Both the position numbers and the translations under genes were made by a program. A DNA stretch of 64,000 nucleotides from Clarkia xantiana subsp. parviflora (taxonomy: Eukaryota; Streptophyta; Magnoliopsida; Myrtales; Onagraceae): positions 1,758,839 to 1,822,838 of the forward strand of contig JAPTYO010000015.1 in NCBI GenBank assembly GCA_036873135.1, given 5' to 3'. The notes below the pieces were generated by a model. It made no database searches and was not told the DNA's origin. It was given only the letters and a program-made list of their open reading frames with translations. Each line of letters starts with the position of its first letter. The stretch's first letter is position 1. Below are positions 43,424 through 55,240 of this stretch, piece by piece.

Positions 43424-45811
43424 ATGACAGGAAGACGACCAAAGAAGGCGGGTGTAAACAGGATGAAACCAACGAGAAGTCAACCAGGACCTTCTCATAT
43501 TTCGGACGCAGAATCTACGGCTTCATCCATTCCGTCCACAAACGCCCCCCCTGCACAGTACGGGCCGGAAGATCAAAACAATGCGCCTCCGCAAGAGCAA
43601 AGGACGAGGATGAATCAGGAATTCCCATCGAGAATGCCAGCGGAGGAAGCACAGCAACAACCAAGGAATGCAACCAACATGCCTACAGTCACACCGGCAA
43701 TGATGGCGGCACTTGAAGAACTTCTTGCTCTCAGGGAAATCTTAAGGAGTCAAGGATATGCTGCACCTCCGCCACCACCCCCGCGTGCCAATGAACAAGC
43801 TGCACCAGCCAGGGAGGCGTCACATGATGCCAACCAGCAAAAGCCACAACACCCAGAGGGAGTAGGAGACTCTAAAGATACCTATCGACTGGCTAGGCAG
43901 GAGCCAGCACGTTCATGCACCCCAAGCGTTGGCAAGAAGCAACAACAAGGAGTGAGATGGAAGCAACCTTCTGTGAGCAATTCACAACGCCCACACAAGG
44001 AGGATAGCTTTAAGACAACAAGCCATGCTGACACATGCAACGATAGGTGGAGGAAGCCCGCGTACGAAAATGACATCCCAATCACGGGACTCACGGCTAA
44101 GGCCTTAGAAGAAATGATTGAGAGAAAAATTAAGCAATCGAAGATGAAGGGAATGCATGCCCTGGAAGAGAATGCATCACATCCATTCTCTGATGAACTA
44201 GTGCACAGTCACGTTCCAGATGCCCTGTACAAAATCAGTGGAGAAAAATATAGAGGAAAAGGGGATCCAATCGAGCATGTGCAACAACATGAAGCTTCTC
44301 TGCTGGGACGAACGGACAACCCGCATCATGTTGCCATGACATTTTCTAATACTCTCGTTGGAACTGCCGTACATTGGTTCTTTTCGCTACCATGCGGAAA
44401 CGTTACGTCATGGGCATAACTAAAGGCAAAATTCATTCAAAGATACATGGGAGAGCGCACACTCCTTAAAGGGCCAAACGCGCTGAATGAGGTGACACAG
44501 CAAAATGACGAGTCATTTGGAGATTATTACATCCGCTTCAATCAAAACATCTCAGACATTGAAGGAAACATCACCGAAGGAGAAATCGTGCGCGCCTTCA
44601 TTGCAAATTTAGGCCGAAGAGGATATGCCCTGGCTAAAAAGATGTCAAAGCGCCCAGCTGAGACACTTGAAGAATTGGCGGCAAGGGTAAAAGAATTCGT
44701 GGATCTGGACAGATTAAGATAGCAAGATAAGGCGAAAGTTAGTGCAGCTCGCGCTAAGGAGAAGCAAGCAAAACCCCAACAAGGCCCGCGACAAGTGAGA
44801 CAATTCCAGCCCCATAAGAGGCCATATCAGCCCGAATTCCAAAGACCAAAAGAAGTGAACCTGGCAGAATGCGTTCCTTTGAATGCACCACTTTCCGTAA
44901 TCCTGAAGAAGATAAAGGAGGATAATATGTGGAGCGAGCCAGCAAACTTCCGAAAGGGGTCACTGGGAAAGCAGGGAGATAAATGGTGTGAAAACCATGA
45001 AGTCTACGGCCATGAAACGAACAGTTGTGTCAGCTTATGATTTCGTATAAACAACTTCATCCTTAAAGGAGAGCTCAAGAAATATGTCGACCAAGGCGAT
45101 AAACGAAAAAAGAAGAACCATGCAGAGCAACCCGGAAAGGGAAACAAGGGAAAGGAGAAAGTGAATGAAAACCCACCACCGCCAAAGCGTGGTGTCATCA
45201 ACGTAATCCATGGTGGGCCAGCGGCAGGAGGTAGAGTTTCTAATGCCCGGGATGTCTATGCCTCGCAGCTGCAAGTTCTGCCCAAGTACGGGAAGAGGCG
45301 ACAACCAGAGAAGGAAGACATAATCATCCCGTTCTCAAACGCCGACAAGAAACACATAGTGTATCCCCGTGATGATGCTTTGGTCATAACAATGGACATC
45401 ACTGGATTTGACGTACAAAGGATTCTAGTTGATGGTGGGAGTGCTGCGGATCTAGTGCATATAGAAGTACTCAAGAAGATGGGAAAAACGGAAATCGATC
45501 TCTCACCGAGCACGTTTTCGTTGGTTAGTTTCGCAGGAGCGGCAACCTACCCATTGGGCATGATTACACTTCGAGTTATCCTTGGAGACGGGTGGAAGGC
45601 ATTGCATATAGACGTCACATTTTTTGTGGTAGACAACCTGGGGGCATATAACGGCATTCTAGGGAGAACAACGATCAACCCACATGACATTGTGCCATCT
45701 ACAGCTCATCAGAAAATGAAGTTCCTAACTCCTCACGGGATTGGGGAAGTACTAGGTGATCAGAAAGCCGCACGAAAGTGCTTTGTCAATGCCCTGAGGA
45801 AAATGAAATAA
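43424..45811 (+). pseudogene. gag-pro: G2 gag-protease polyprotein, three nonsense codons
   Basis: One unbroken frame runs from ATG 43424 (MTGRRPKKAGVNRMKP) to the stop at 45809, interrupted only by TAA (44417), TAG (44720) and TGA (45038). In order it shows: a disordered N-terminus (PPPPPPRANEQAAPA), the Gypsy capsid domain (EHVQQHEASLLGRTDN, AVHWFFSLPCG, GDYYIRFNQNISD, EIVRAFIANL), a knuckle-like motif (KWCENHEVYGHETNSC), a Lys-rich linker, and aspartic protease with active site ILVDGGSAADLV and the later NGILGRTTIN. Gag would build the particle and protease would mature it. All three stops look like C-to-T changes in CAA, CAG and CGA codons. Confidence 0.93.
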
Positions 45812-45827
45812 GTGTCAATTGCCATGA

Positions 45828-46487
45828 TAGGAGTAGGTGCAAAGAGAAAGCTGTTCGCCTCGAATGATGATGATAAAAGGAAGAAGTAAAAGTTATCACC
45901 AAGGTCCGAACTTGACAGGATTCTTTGTTCGCCTAAGCGGAGTGTGCTTGATGTCAGACAGGGAGAAGAAGAATCCATCATGTCATACTTCCGGAGGTTT
46001 GCTCAAAATGCAACTGCACTGAGAGCAATCAAGAAGGACGCCATCAACGCATTTTTCCTGAACATGAACGCACCAACATTTTTACTATTCGGAAGGGAAT
46101 TTGGCGTACAACTAAGACGACGACGTGGACAAGATAGAGACTGCGGTCTTTTGTGAACATGAATTGAGATGGGGCACACCTCTCAACGCAAGTATGGAAG
46201 CTCAAACTTCAAAGAAATCAGAAGGCTCAAACATGGATTATGCTAGCATCTTAACTCCCTTAAACACGGAGGTGGAAGAGATATACGTCAAGCTTCTGCA
46301 AAACAAGCTTCCAAGATCACTTGAGCCGGAAACCGCCTTCTTAGGCAGGGATATTGAAGATTGGTGCCGATATCACCAAACTTGGGGGCTCAATACCAAT
46401 GGTTGTTTGACTTTGAGGATGGATATTGAAGAATTTATTGCGCATGGAGCTCTAGGAAGCTATGTCGCGAACAACAGTGCACGTTAG
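45828..46487 (+). pseudogene. Second partial gag in G2
   Basis: After the protease a second gag-like stretch follows: SIMSYFRRFAQNATAL and KDAINAFFLNM match the capsid end (GDYYIRFNQNISD, EIVRAFIANL of the first gag), and in another frame LTPLNTEVEEIYVKLL, WCRYHQTWGLNTNGC and IEEFIAHGALGSYV match VPLNAPLSVILKKI, WCENHEVYGHETNSC and LKGELKKYV. The two are clearly diverged, so this is not a recent duplication. A frameshift lies between about 46110 and 46150. Confidence 0.75.
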
Positions 46488-47742
46488 CTGCCAAGATATA
46501 TTTGAGGGAGATAGACTTTCCACTTCTAATCTATCTTTTTCAGTGCACCTTTAGGAATATAAGTGCAGATTATGCCTTTGTAATTAAAAGTATTTCGAAA
46601 GAAGCAGTCAATAGACGCCTTCCCGCAAAACTATTGTAAACACGACAAGTATCTAATGATGGTCAATTTACTTTCGTAGGTACATCTCTACATTATGCAT
46701 TCTACTATGGACTAACATCAAGAAAAAAAACAACATGCAATGCCTTGAAGAAAATCCAAAACCTATAAAGTGACATGGTGCAATATCCTCCTCGAAAGGA
46801 CAATACCCATGTTCACATCTATCAAAAGTAACATGTTGCGACATCCTTTCCAAGAGGGCAAACCTCATGTTTACTTCTAAAAAATGACATGTTGTGAAAT
46901 CCTTCGGGAAAATCCTCATGTTCATAGCCATTCCCTGAATAGAAACAGGATGCGGCAAATGCAATGATGGGATTGATCACCCCACCGTGGCGGAAGTCCT
47001 CTTGTTAGACGACAACCCCACAATCTAAAAGTATGCATACTTTCTTAAGGGTTCATACACCATAAATACTTAGGCCCGAAAAGGGATAGCTTCGTGTTAT
47101 ACGCTTTTTTAAGCAAACTTTGAACAAAACTCATAAAACTTACAAGTCGAGTCTTGTATAACGTTATCTTGCTCTTTAGCATTTAACGCAAAAACAGAAA
47201 AATAAGCAAGAAGTATCTTGCAACAACGTCGCCTTAGAGTGGAACTAAGAGACGGTATAAACTTAAGTCTTGCTTCGTCAAGACGACACTGCTACATGTA
47301 AAGTACTAGTGCAAAGTGCCCGCGCCAAGTACATTACTACTTACAACACTACAAGTACCTATCGTACCCATCTTGCCATGCCTTGGAATCCAACCAAGAG
47401 GGGCGCTCATAACACTCAACAATGCGCAACATATAGTCGCAATTACGGACATCATGTTCATCATCTAAGGATATCTATCCTATCTCCCAAGTCCAAAGCA
47501 TATGGGCAACATGGATAACTTAAGGTATGAAATATTACTAACAAGATATCACATGATTTTTATTATTGAAAAACAGGTCCAAAGGACGAAGTTCCATACA
47601 AAGCAAACACACAAATAAAGGTTTAGGCAAAAGCCTCAAATATATCATCATCTCCAAAGGACTAAGACAGCATGTCCAGGAAATCAACACCAAGTTCAAC
47701 ATCAGCATTAACATATCCAAAGGTCAAAGCAATAGAAGCCGC
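46488..47742. other. G2 internal non-coding region
   Basis: No RT or integrase motif is seen. Around 46770-46930 three diverged copies of a unit of about 60-65 bp (acatggtgcaatatcctcc / acatgttgcgacatcctttc) stand in tandem. From about 46983 (ccgtggcggaagtcctcttg) the sequence matches G1 from 2650 onward. It lies downstream of the minus-strand antisense gene. Confidence 0.6.
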
Positions 47743-49976
47743 TTAAGCTTCCTTACGTTGCAAATCCGCCACATGGTCAACAGCAAAAGAAGAATAAGGA
47801 CCAAGCTTGTCGAACGAAAATCCGGGGGCAAGTGCGTATACTCTGCCAATATATTCTTTGGCAAAGTCAATAACCAATGGTGCAAGATCCGCTTTAGCAG
47901 CGGCAGTAGAATAAGCAGGGGTAGTAGGATATTCAACAAGTCCCTTCTCAGCACCCGCTCTATGTGCCTCGTCACGAACAGAAGCAAGCGCGACGTCATG
48001 AACACTGTTGTTCTCCGCAATTTGCTGCTTGATAGCAGCAATCTCGGCCTCAAGTTGTTCAACATGGACGCGACGAGTAGCTATGCGCGTATCAATATCG
48101 GCAACCTTGGAGTTCAAATTCCGCACTTCCTCTTTGGACTGTGCAAGCTCGCGGGAAACTGTACTGCACTTCTTGATAGCAGCCTTCCTTTCACCTACAA
48201 GCTCCAACACAGAGGAAGACATGTTCATCATCCTTGAAATAGCCTAATTACAACAAACAAGACGATCATGATCAACAACAACAACAAAGCATACGCGTAC
48301 AACAGGAAGGCAAAAAAGTTAGCACAAGATCTACCGGTGCAAATTCAGCTAAGCCGCTCTCAACGTATGCCTGTGCCTCCTCATCGGTAGACGGTTTGAC
48401 ATCATGATCACCAGGAGGAACACATCTTTGAAGCACCTGCACGCCAACTCCTGGAGTACTAAGTTTGGAGTCCTTCGGAAAATGAAGACTACCAGTGGAG
48501 AAAGGTGACCAGTTTTCTCCAGAAACATCAATCCCGTTAGAAAGGATCAAGTCATCACGCTTAATACGTGGCAACGCTACAATAAGAACAACATAAAACA
48601 AAGAGGACGTTAGCAAAATATACTAAGTATAAGAAGGATGTTAAATAGAACAATGCATACCTCGGCGGGAAGAACGCTCCTCCTCGGGCCGGTCCCTCGA
48701 ACGGGGGGCAGAAGGCGTTATCGTGCGACTCTCAACTCTCTTCCCTTTATCGCAAGAGTGAGCTGGAATAGCCGCACTTGGTTTAGAGCGCTTCGGGTCA
48801 CTCGAGGGACACGCCCCTGCGGCAGATCTCTTGGGAAGAATACTAGTGGCAAGTACTGCAACAACGCGCTCAGTCACATGCACGGAGTTAACTAAAAGAA
48901 CAAAGAAAACATGAATATAACAAAACTTGAAAAATCAGCAAGTGAAGATACAAGAAGATGCCTCACTCTTAGGTCCTTTGCCACGATAATTTCTGGAGCC
49001 TTTCAGGAATAGTGGGGGCAATATTACGAGCACGACGCCCAACTGACAGGTTATCACAATCATTAGCTGTCTGCAAAGATGAGCTTTTTCCATCAATACG
49101 ACCTACATTGCAACATAGTACAGGTTATAAAAGTTATCAACATACCAAATCTTCAGAAGGAAGTACATGAATCCCGGCATCAATCAAATCCTGATCGGAA
49201 GCACGTAATAGATAACGATAGCAACGCTCTTGTTGACATCGAAAAATACTCTTCACTGTCTCCCTATCATCCAAGGAAAAGTCAGAAAAAATAGGAGCAG
49301 GATCAGCTTTCCCTACGCTCTCAACATCCCAAATAGTCCAGACATCACATACGAAGAAGTAGTGATGTCGCCAATGAGAACCAGAATGATCAGCCGGGGC
49401 GGCTAGACATTGTTTGTGATCCCACTCGGCATCTCCAAGACCAAGCTTCTTAGAACCCTTATCTTGTAAGTTTGGCCAACGCATCTTCATTCCACATAAC
49501 CCCGTCGCGTCTAGACACATCAGTTGATAGAAGCATCATAAAAGGGTGGTAGAATAGTGCCAAGATTGCCTGTGGAACAAAACTCGAAAGCAGCTCCATA
49601 CACGGAGGCCAGCAGGATATAGACTTAAAGGTGATATCCGGTAATAGCAACAAAGGTCCACCAAGTCAGGGCAATAGGGAAAACGCAGACCTTCCGTAAT
49701 CTTCGAGGTATAAACTGCGGACAGATCACTTGGAGGAATAGTAACTTGCCCTTTTTCGGCATCTGGCAGCACGTCATAAGGAAGAACACCCTCCAAAGCA
49801 GAATCAAGTCCACAACAAGTCGCGTACAGCTCAAACATATCTTCATCAATATAGTTGAAGAAGTAACTCACATTCCTCGTTGTATCCTTAAGAGACTCAA
49901 CTGTGTTGATACCCGGCTCATCACCAACATCTGAACATAATGTCACTCGCGGAACGGGGATAGAAGACTTACTCAT
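47743..49976 (-). pseudogene. G2 antisense gene, five exons, one in-frame stop
   Basis: The gene runs opposite to its element. Exon 1 (49976-49146) starts MSKSSIPVPRVTLCSD and carries VYTSKITEGLRFPYCP, LRVWSCFRVLFHRQSW, HWRHHYFFVCD and GKADPAPIFSDFSLDD, parallel to SAGQISAGIRFPF, IRVWNAFQLLCLRQQW, GWKKYYFFVQN and VADPAPKLEVYTEDD of G3. Exons 2 (from 49070), 3 (to 48661), 4 (48576-48335) and 5 (48243-47743) are separated by GT-AG introns. Exon 5 is a coiled coil (ELAQSKEEVRNLNSKVADI). The only clear break in exon 1 is a TGA near 49538 where G3 has Arg. Exon limits of 2 and 3 are approximate. The role is unknown. Confidence 0.82.
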
Positions 49977-50319
49977 AGTAACCACAGCAAGAAGAATAAC
50001 TCTGAAAAGAAGAATGCGTAACTCGGAATCCTGAAAATTATAAGTAACAAATCAATCAGTGTGCGAGCTCTATGGATGTACACGCATATCGACATGGATA
50101 CATGATTACAAGGGTGAAATATTTTCTAAGTGTTTTGCTCAAGATGACAGTCAGCATATTGCAAGTGGAAATCACACTACTATGTGTCAAGTATATTACT
50201 AAGTGTTAGCATACAACAAGGTGTTGGCATACAACCTGCGTTTACATCAAGTATATGGGTACAACGTATATAGCCAGGGATAGAGGAAAAATTCTAAGTA
50301 TGGGGGCAAGTGCATACAT
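49977..50319. other. Region between antisense gene and tandem array in G2
   Basis: No gene. On the minus strand it is the upstream region of the antisense gene. It contains single diverged copies of the array motif (attttctaagtgttttgc). Confidence 0.5.
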
Positions 50320-50945
50320 CCATGTACGTACATACATGTCGACAAGGGTGCATGTCGACAAGTGAAGAATATTTTCTAAGTATTTCCATGTACGTACATA
50401 CATGTCGACAAGGGTACATGTCGACAAATGAAGAATATTTTCTAAGTATTTTCATGTACGTACATACATGTCGACAAGGGTGCATGTCGACAAATGAAGA
50501 ATATTTTCTAAGTATTTCCATGTACGTACATACATGTCGACAAGGATGCATGTCGACAAGTGAAGAATATTTTCTAAGTGTTTCCATGTACGTACATACA
50601 TGTCGACAAGGGTACATGTCGACAAGTGAAGAATATTTTCTAAGTGTTTCCATGTACGTACATACATGTCGACAAGTGACGAATATTTTCTAAGTGTTTC
50701 CATGTACGTACATACATGTCGACAAGGGTACATGTCGACAAGTGAAGAATATTTTCTAAGTGTTTCCATGTACGTACATACATGTCGACAAGGGGAAAAT
50801 ATTTTCTAAGTGTTTCCATGTACGTACATACATGTCGACAAGGGGAAAATATTTTTTAAGTGTTTCCATGTACGTACATACATGTCGACAAGAGGAAATA
50901 TTTTCCAAGTGTTTCCATGTACGTACATGCATGTCGACAAGGATG
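50320..50945. repeat. 66-bp and 50-bp tandem array of G2
   Basis: It has the same unit as in G1 (tttctaagtatttccatg, atgtacgtacatacatg, catgtcgacaag). The first six or so units are 66 bp; later ones lack the second gtcgac half and are about 50 bp (for example near 50760-50900). Array length and unit make-up differ from G1, showing separate turnover. Confidence 0.92.
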
Positions 50946-52460
50946 GATTGCATGCATCAAGTAGCTATTATCAACTTCTACACAATACCTCCTAAGTATT
51001 CATACGACGCTTATCGACAAAGCTCATGCGACAACATCTATGGTAACAAGCATTAGATATTGTTAAAATATTTTCTAAGTGTTTTAGCATGTTTGCAGAC
51101 AATGATCGACAGTCTATACATGACGCTCAACGTACATTGTCTAAGCTATCATTACCAACATACAACCATTGACGGCCGTGTACGTACAACTACCAATCAT
51201 CAATATCGAGCACGTTAAAACAACGACTAAGGCATGGGAAAACATGTCGGCAATGAACACTATGCATAAGGGAAGTATAACGATTCATTTACACTTTTCT
51301 AAAATTTTCAGCTTTTAGAAAAAATTTGGCCGATTTGGGGCTAAGTATTCTAATGCATTGTATCAAACACCTTGTATGCATGATAAGATAGCTAGGTACA
51401 TGGTGATTTCAAGACTAAATCAAGGCAAAGCGAAATTACGAAAGGTCCAGCCATGTACGAAATTGAACTCACCAACACGAAGCAAGTTCGAATTGCTACT
51501 CGCTCTCACCCAAAGTCCCACATGCCGCCGCCGCCGTCTTCACGCGCCGCCGCTTCCGTCTCACACGCCGCCTCGGTCCCCTCCTTGCCCGCATTCGATC
51601 TTGATCGATTTCAAATGTGATGTGATTACTCCAAATTCACACCTCCATGAATTCCCTCTTCATCAAGAATGGAGAGCTTCTTGAGGATTTATCTATTAAG
51701 GATGTAAGATAATGGGTATTCTCTCTCCTAATTCTCATTAATAGTGCCTACACCATGTGCTAAGGACTAAACTAATGTCTGTTTTCACACAAGTCATTGG
51801 TATCATGTATAAGCATACTTACACCTCTCCTATGCTTGTTTTACATACATGTTCTCTAGTGTTGCATAACGCGCTTCGTAGAACATCATGCATGTTATCA
51901 CTTTTATACGTACATGATGCAAGCTCATGGTGGTCGCGTGATTTTTTTTTATGATCTAAGTATGAATTGAATGTTTGCATCATTTTCCATGATTGCATCA
52001 TACTACGTGTTTGCATCATTTTCTATGTTTACATCATGCTTCATGATTACGTACATGTTCTCCAATTCCATATTATTCTAAGTGTTTTGCTTATTGCATG
52101 ATTACGTCATCCGTCTATTATGTCATCATTTACATATTGACAACGTGTTACATGTTTACATCGTGTACCATGATATTATTACGTTGCATGTTTCTTTATT
52201 ATTACAAGTAATTCGCTCATTACATGATATTACGAATATAGGTGCATGTCATTGTACGCATATTGTCCGTTACGCAAACCTTGTTAACAGATTACGTACG
52301 TACGGCAGAAAATTAAAGTTGGTCAAATTTATGATCTCAACATTCGAATTGACAAAACAGGCCACCCCTGAAGTCAGTACCGAACCTAAATTGGACGAAT
52401 ATCTTATCTTTAAAAAGAGTCAAGCACGGGTTTTGAACCACTACTTGACTCGGGGGCAAG
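50946..52460. other. G2 3' non-coding region and polypurine tract
   Basis: It is homologous to G1 5050-6563. A GC-rich patch at 51530-51600 repeats gccgccgcc-like words. The polypurine tract actcgggggcaag is at 52448-52460. No gene. Confidence 0.65.
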
Positions 52461-53118
52461 TGTTAGATATCTGTCCAATTCGGGTTCGTATTTACATTTC
52501 GGGCCTCGTAAAATATCCCAAAACGCATAAAAAACCCTTTCGCGGACACCCAAGTCTAAAACGGTCCGGGATACGCGCAGTTCCCGGGCCGAAGGAATTT
52601 CGGATTGCCCTAAGGCGATCCGGAGGTCCGGATTTCCGACTTTCTTCGTACGCTCACCCCGATTATTTTGCCAAGTGCGAGAAGTCGGTGCATGCATAGT
52701 CCACCTTGATGACGGTATACGTCTCCCTACATAACGACATCAAGTAGTTCAAAACTGGGCATGATCCTTAGGTTCCCTATAAATAGGGGCCTAGGTCTCC
52801 CATTCTAGACAACTCCCTCATTTTTGGACTCTGGATGCTCTGACTTCTCTCTAGGGCTTTCTCTCTCTAGAAGTTCTAACTTGAGCATCGGAGTGGGCCC
52901 AACCAGCATTCCCCCCTCCCACGCTGGTTACTGCCCCTCATGCAGGGTCCGAAGGTCGAGAATTCGAGGTCGAGGATTGAAAGATTAGTTCGGTGATTTT
53001 GTTTTAAGGATCGCGGCGTTCCCGTCCTTATACATACATCCCGAGCCCGTTCGTGAAGAAAGAAGCCCGTTCGTGAAGAAAAAAGCCTGAAGCTGCCCAG
53101 GTTGAAGCTGACGTAACA
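52461..53118 (+). repeat. G2 3' LTR
   Basis: 658 bp, tgttagatatctgtcc to gacgtaaca, followed by the duplication agtgg. The TATA box ctataaataggggcc lies near 52780. Confidence 0.9.
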
Positions 53119-53120
53119 AG

Positions 53121-53133
53121 TGGTATCAGAGCC
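53121..53133 (+). promoter_or_regulatory. C3 primer-binding site, right of the G2 insertion
   Basis: tggtatcagagcc, identical to C1. The first bases (gtgg) belong to the target duplicated by G2, so the site is complete on this side but is separated from its LTR by 10.4 kb. Confidence 0.92.
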
Positions 53134-55240
53134 TGTGTTAGGAGTTCTTAAATTTTTTATAAACTAATGTTCTTGAGTTTTGAAAAATTCGAAATTTTCA
53201 TTCTTTATGAACACCATGAGTAATCCAAAATTTATAAGTAAATTTCATGTTTTTAATATTTGAAAACTTAAAATTTTCGAAATTTACATGTTTTTATAGA
53301 TCAAAACCGAATTTTTATGTTCGAATTTAAGTTTGATGTTCATGATCTTCAAGAACACCATGAGTTTTATCAAGAACACCTTTTGGATTAATGATCAAGT
53401 TAGGGTTTGATCTTAAAATGTGACAACTTTTCCAATTTTACATGTTTGTGCCGAAATTACTAGGGGTATTTTATGTAAAAAAATTAATTTTCTTGGACAC
53501 AATGAAAAATTCGGCACAAATATTAAAAGATATAGGCTGCCATTTTTTAAATTTTATTAATAGGTAACTATATATATACAAATTGGAAAGATAAGGAAAG
53601 ATTCACATTTTTTATTAAAATATATAAACTATCAATATACTCAGCTAAAATATAGGGATAAAGATATATTGATAAGATTTAGTTACTTAAAAAGATTATG
53701 AAAAATATTGTCAACATATATTTTAATCCCTAAAGATATATTTGACAATAATATATATATATATGTATATATATATGTGTGGCCGAAAATTATATATATA
53801 TTGTTAATTGATTTATATCTTCTAGATAAAAACTTGACAATATTTATATATATGTTACTTAATTATTGTGCCGAAATATATATATATATATATATATGCA
53901 ATATTAGAAATTATTTTAAATAATTAATATTTCTTGGTGGCTAAGTTAAGTTTTTAGTGGATTTTAAAACCCTACTTAGCCCGCAAGATATATTTCGGCC
54001 GAACCCTATGGGTTTATTAGGCCGGTCCAATTTGAAAAACCGGAACGGTTAAAACCAATCCTCTTAATCGGGTCGACCTAGTCGGGTCGGACCAAAGTAA
54101 CTAAGTGAATCTAAACCGAACCGGTTTCGAGTGATGAACAAAACCACAATCTTATTTTATTGAACCGTTTCAGACCAAACCAGAATTTTTAAAAATCGGA
54201 CCGACTTAGACCGGATTTGAAATTGGACCGAACCAATATTAAAATTTTTCAGAAATTTTAAATGTTCAATAAAATAGGATGTCAAATTTTAAATCCAAAA
54301 TGTTTTCGAACTTTAAAAGTTAACCTAAACAAGGCTCTTAGGGTTTACGTTTTAACACGTTTTCGGATAAAACCCTTATACCTGGTTACGATTATGGTGA
54401 TGGATCTCGAATATGTGTGTTTTTGGGATTGGATTAAATTAGTGGGATGAATTGCAATTGTTTATTTTCTACAACATATATTAGAATTGTCGTCTTGACT
54501 TAGTCAAGCTAGCTGGATAATAAATTGCGAGCATTGAGCTTTGGGATTTAAATATATGGTATGCGCAATAGGATAGACATGCTATGGTGATTGAAAGTGC
54601 CTAGAATCCATGTCTAGATATTTCACATGATTGATTGTAAGCATGAATTGCAAGTCAGCCCCTAATATTTTCAAAACATTGCTAAAACTGAAAATACCAG
54701 TCGCCAATTAGGCATGATGTATGCGGAAGTTGCATGTTTTGACACGTATGCTAGAATGTTCAAGAATGAAAGCATGTGGTGATTTACTTTAAGTAGAATT
54801 ATGTGTGCCAAGGAACATTAGACGCATGACGCGTAAGCATGTTGTTTTGGTTTGTTCAATGTTTATGGCGTGATATAATATTATGCATGCGTAAATTATC
54901 GGATAATTTTTACAAAATCAAAAGGGCCTTCGGAAAGCCAAGATCGGGTATGCTTATTTGAAAACTCCCGTTCCGGTAATTTTCAATATAATAACCGTTT
55001 TCAAAAGACTGATCTATTTGGATTGAAGACGACAATAGTGTGAACTCTTTCACAACACCCCCTTCCCCCGGTTTAGTGGCGGTCGATTTGGTTTAGTGAC
55101 AGAAGGATCACTATTCGTCGTATTCCATCTTAATAGATAATCCGATGTTTGTAGTTCAGTCAAAATGTTATTGTCTCCGTGATTTGCATCATCAATGTGA
55201 AATTGGCTCAATTAGTGCGATTCGACGTTACTCGCAGTCT
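53134..55240 (+). other. C3 leader
   Basis: It is non-coding and shared with C1 (7207-8755) and, inverted, with C4 (62760-64000). It includes a stretch repeating forms of accggttt / ggtcggacc (53985-54260) and TA runs near 53745-53780 and 53873-53897. Confidence 0.75.

Larger units (their letters stand above)
42761..53118 (+). mobile_element. Gypsy/Tat element G2, gag-protease and antisense gene, no RT
   Basis: The LTRs are at 42761-43376 and 52461-53118 with a perfect target duplication agtgg (42756-42760, 53119-53123). It lies exactly at the C3 LTR/primer-site junction. Inside are gag-protease in one frame with three stops, a second partial gag, a five-exon antisense gene, a tandem array and 3' region. 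RT, RNase H and integrase are absent. It is the same family as G1. Confidence 0.93.

Noticed and set aside
47566..48237. 223-residue plus-strand frame in G2
   Set aside because: It is a shadow of the minus-strand coiled-coil exon, and introns interrupt the region on that strand.
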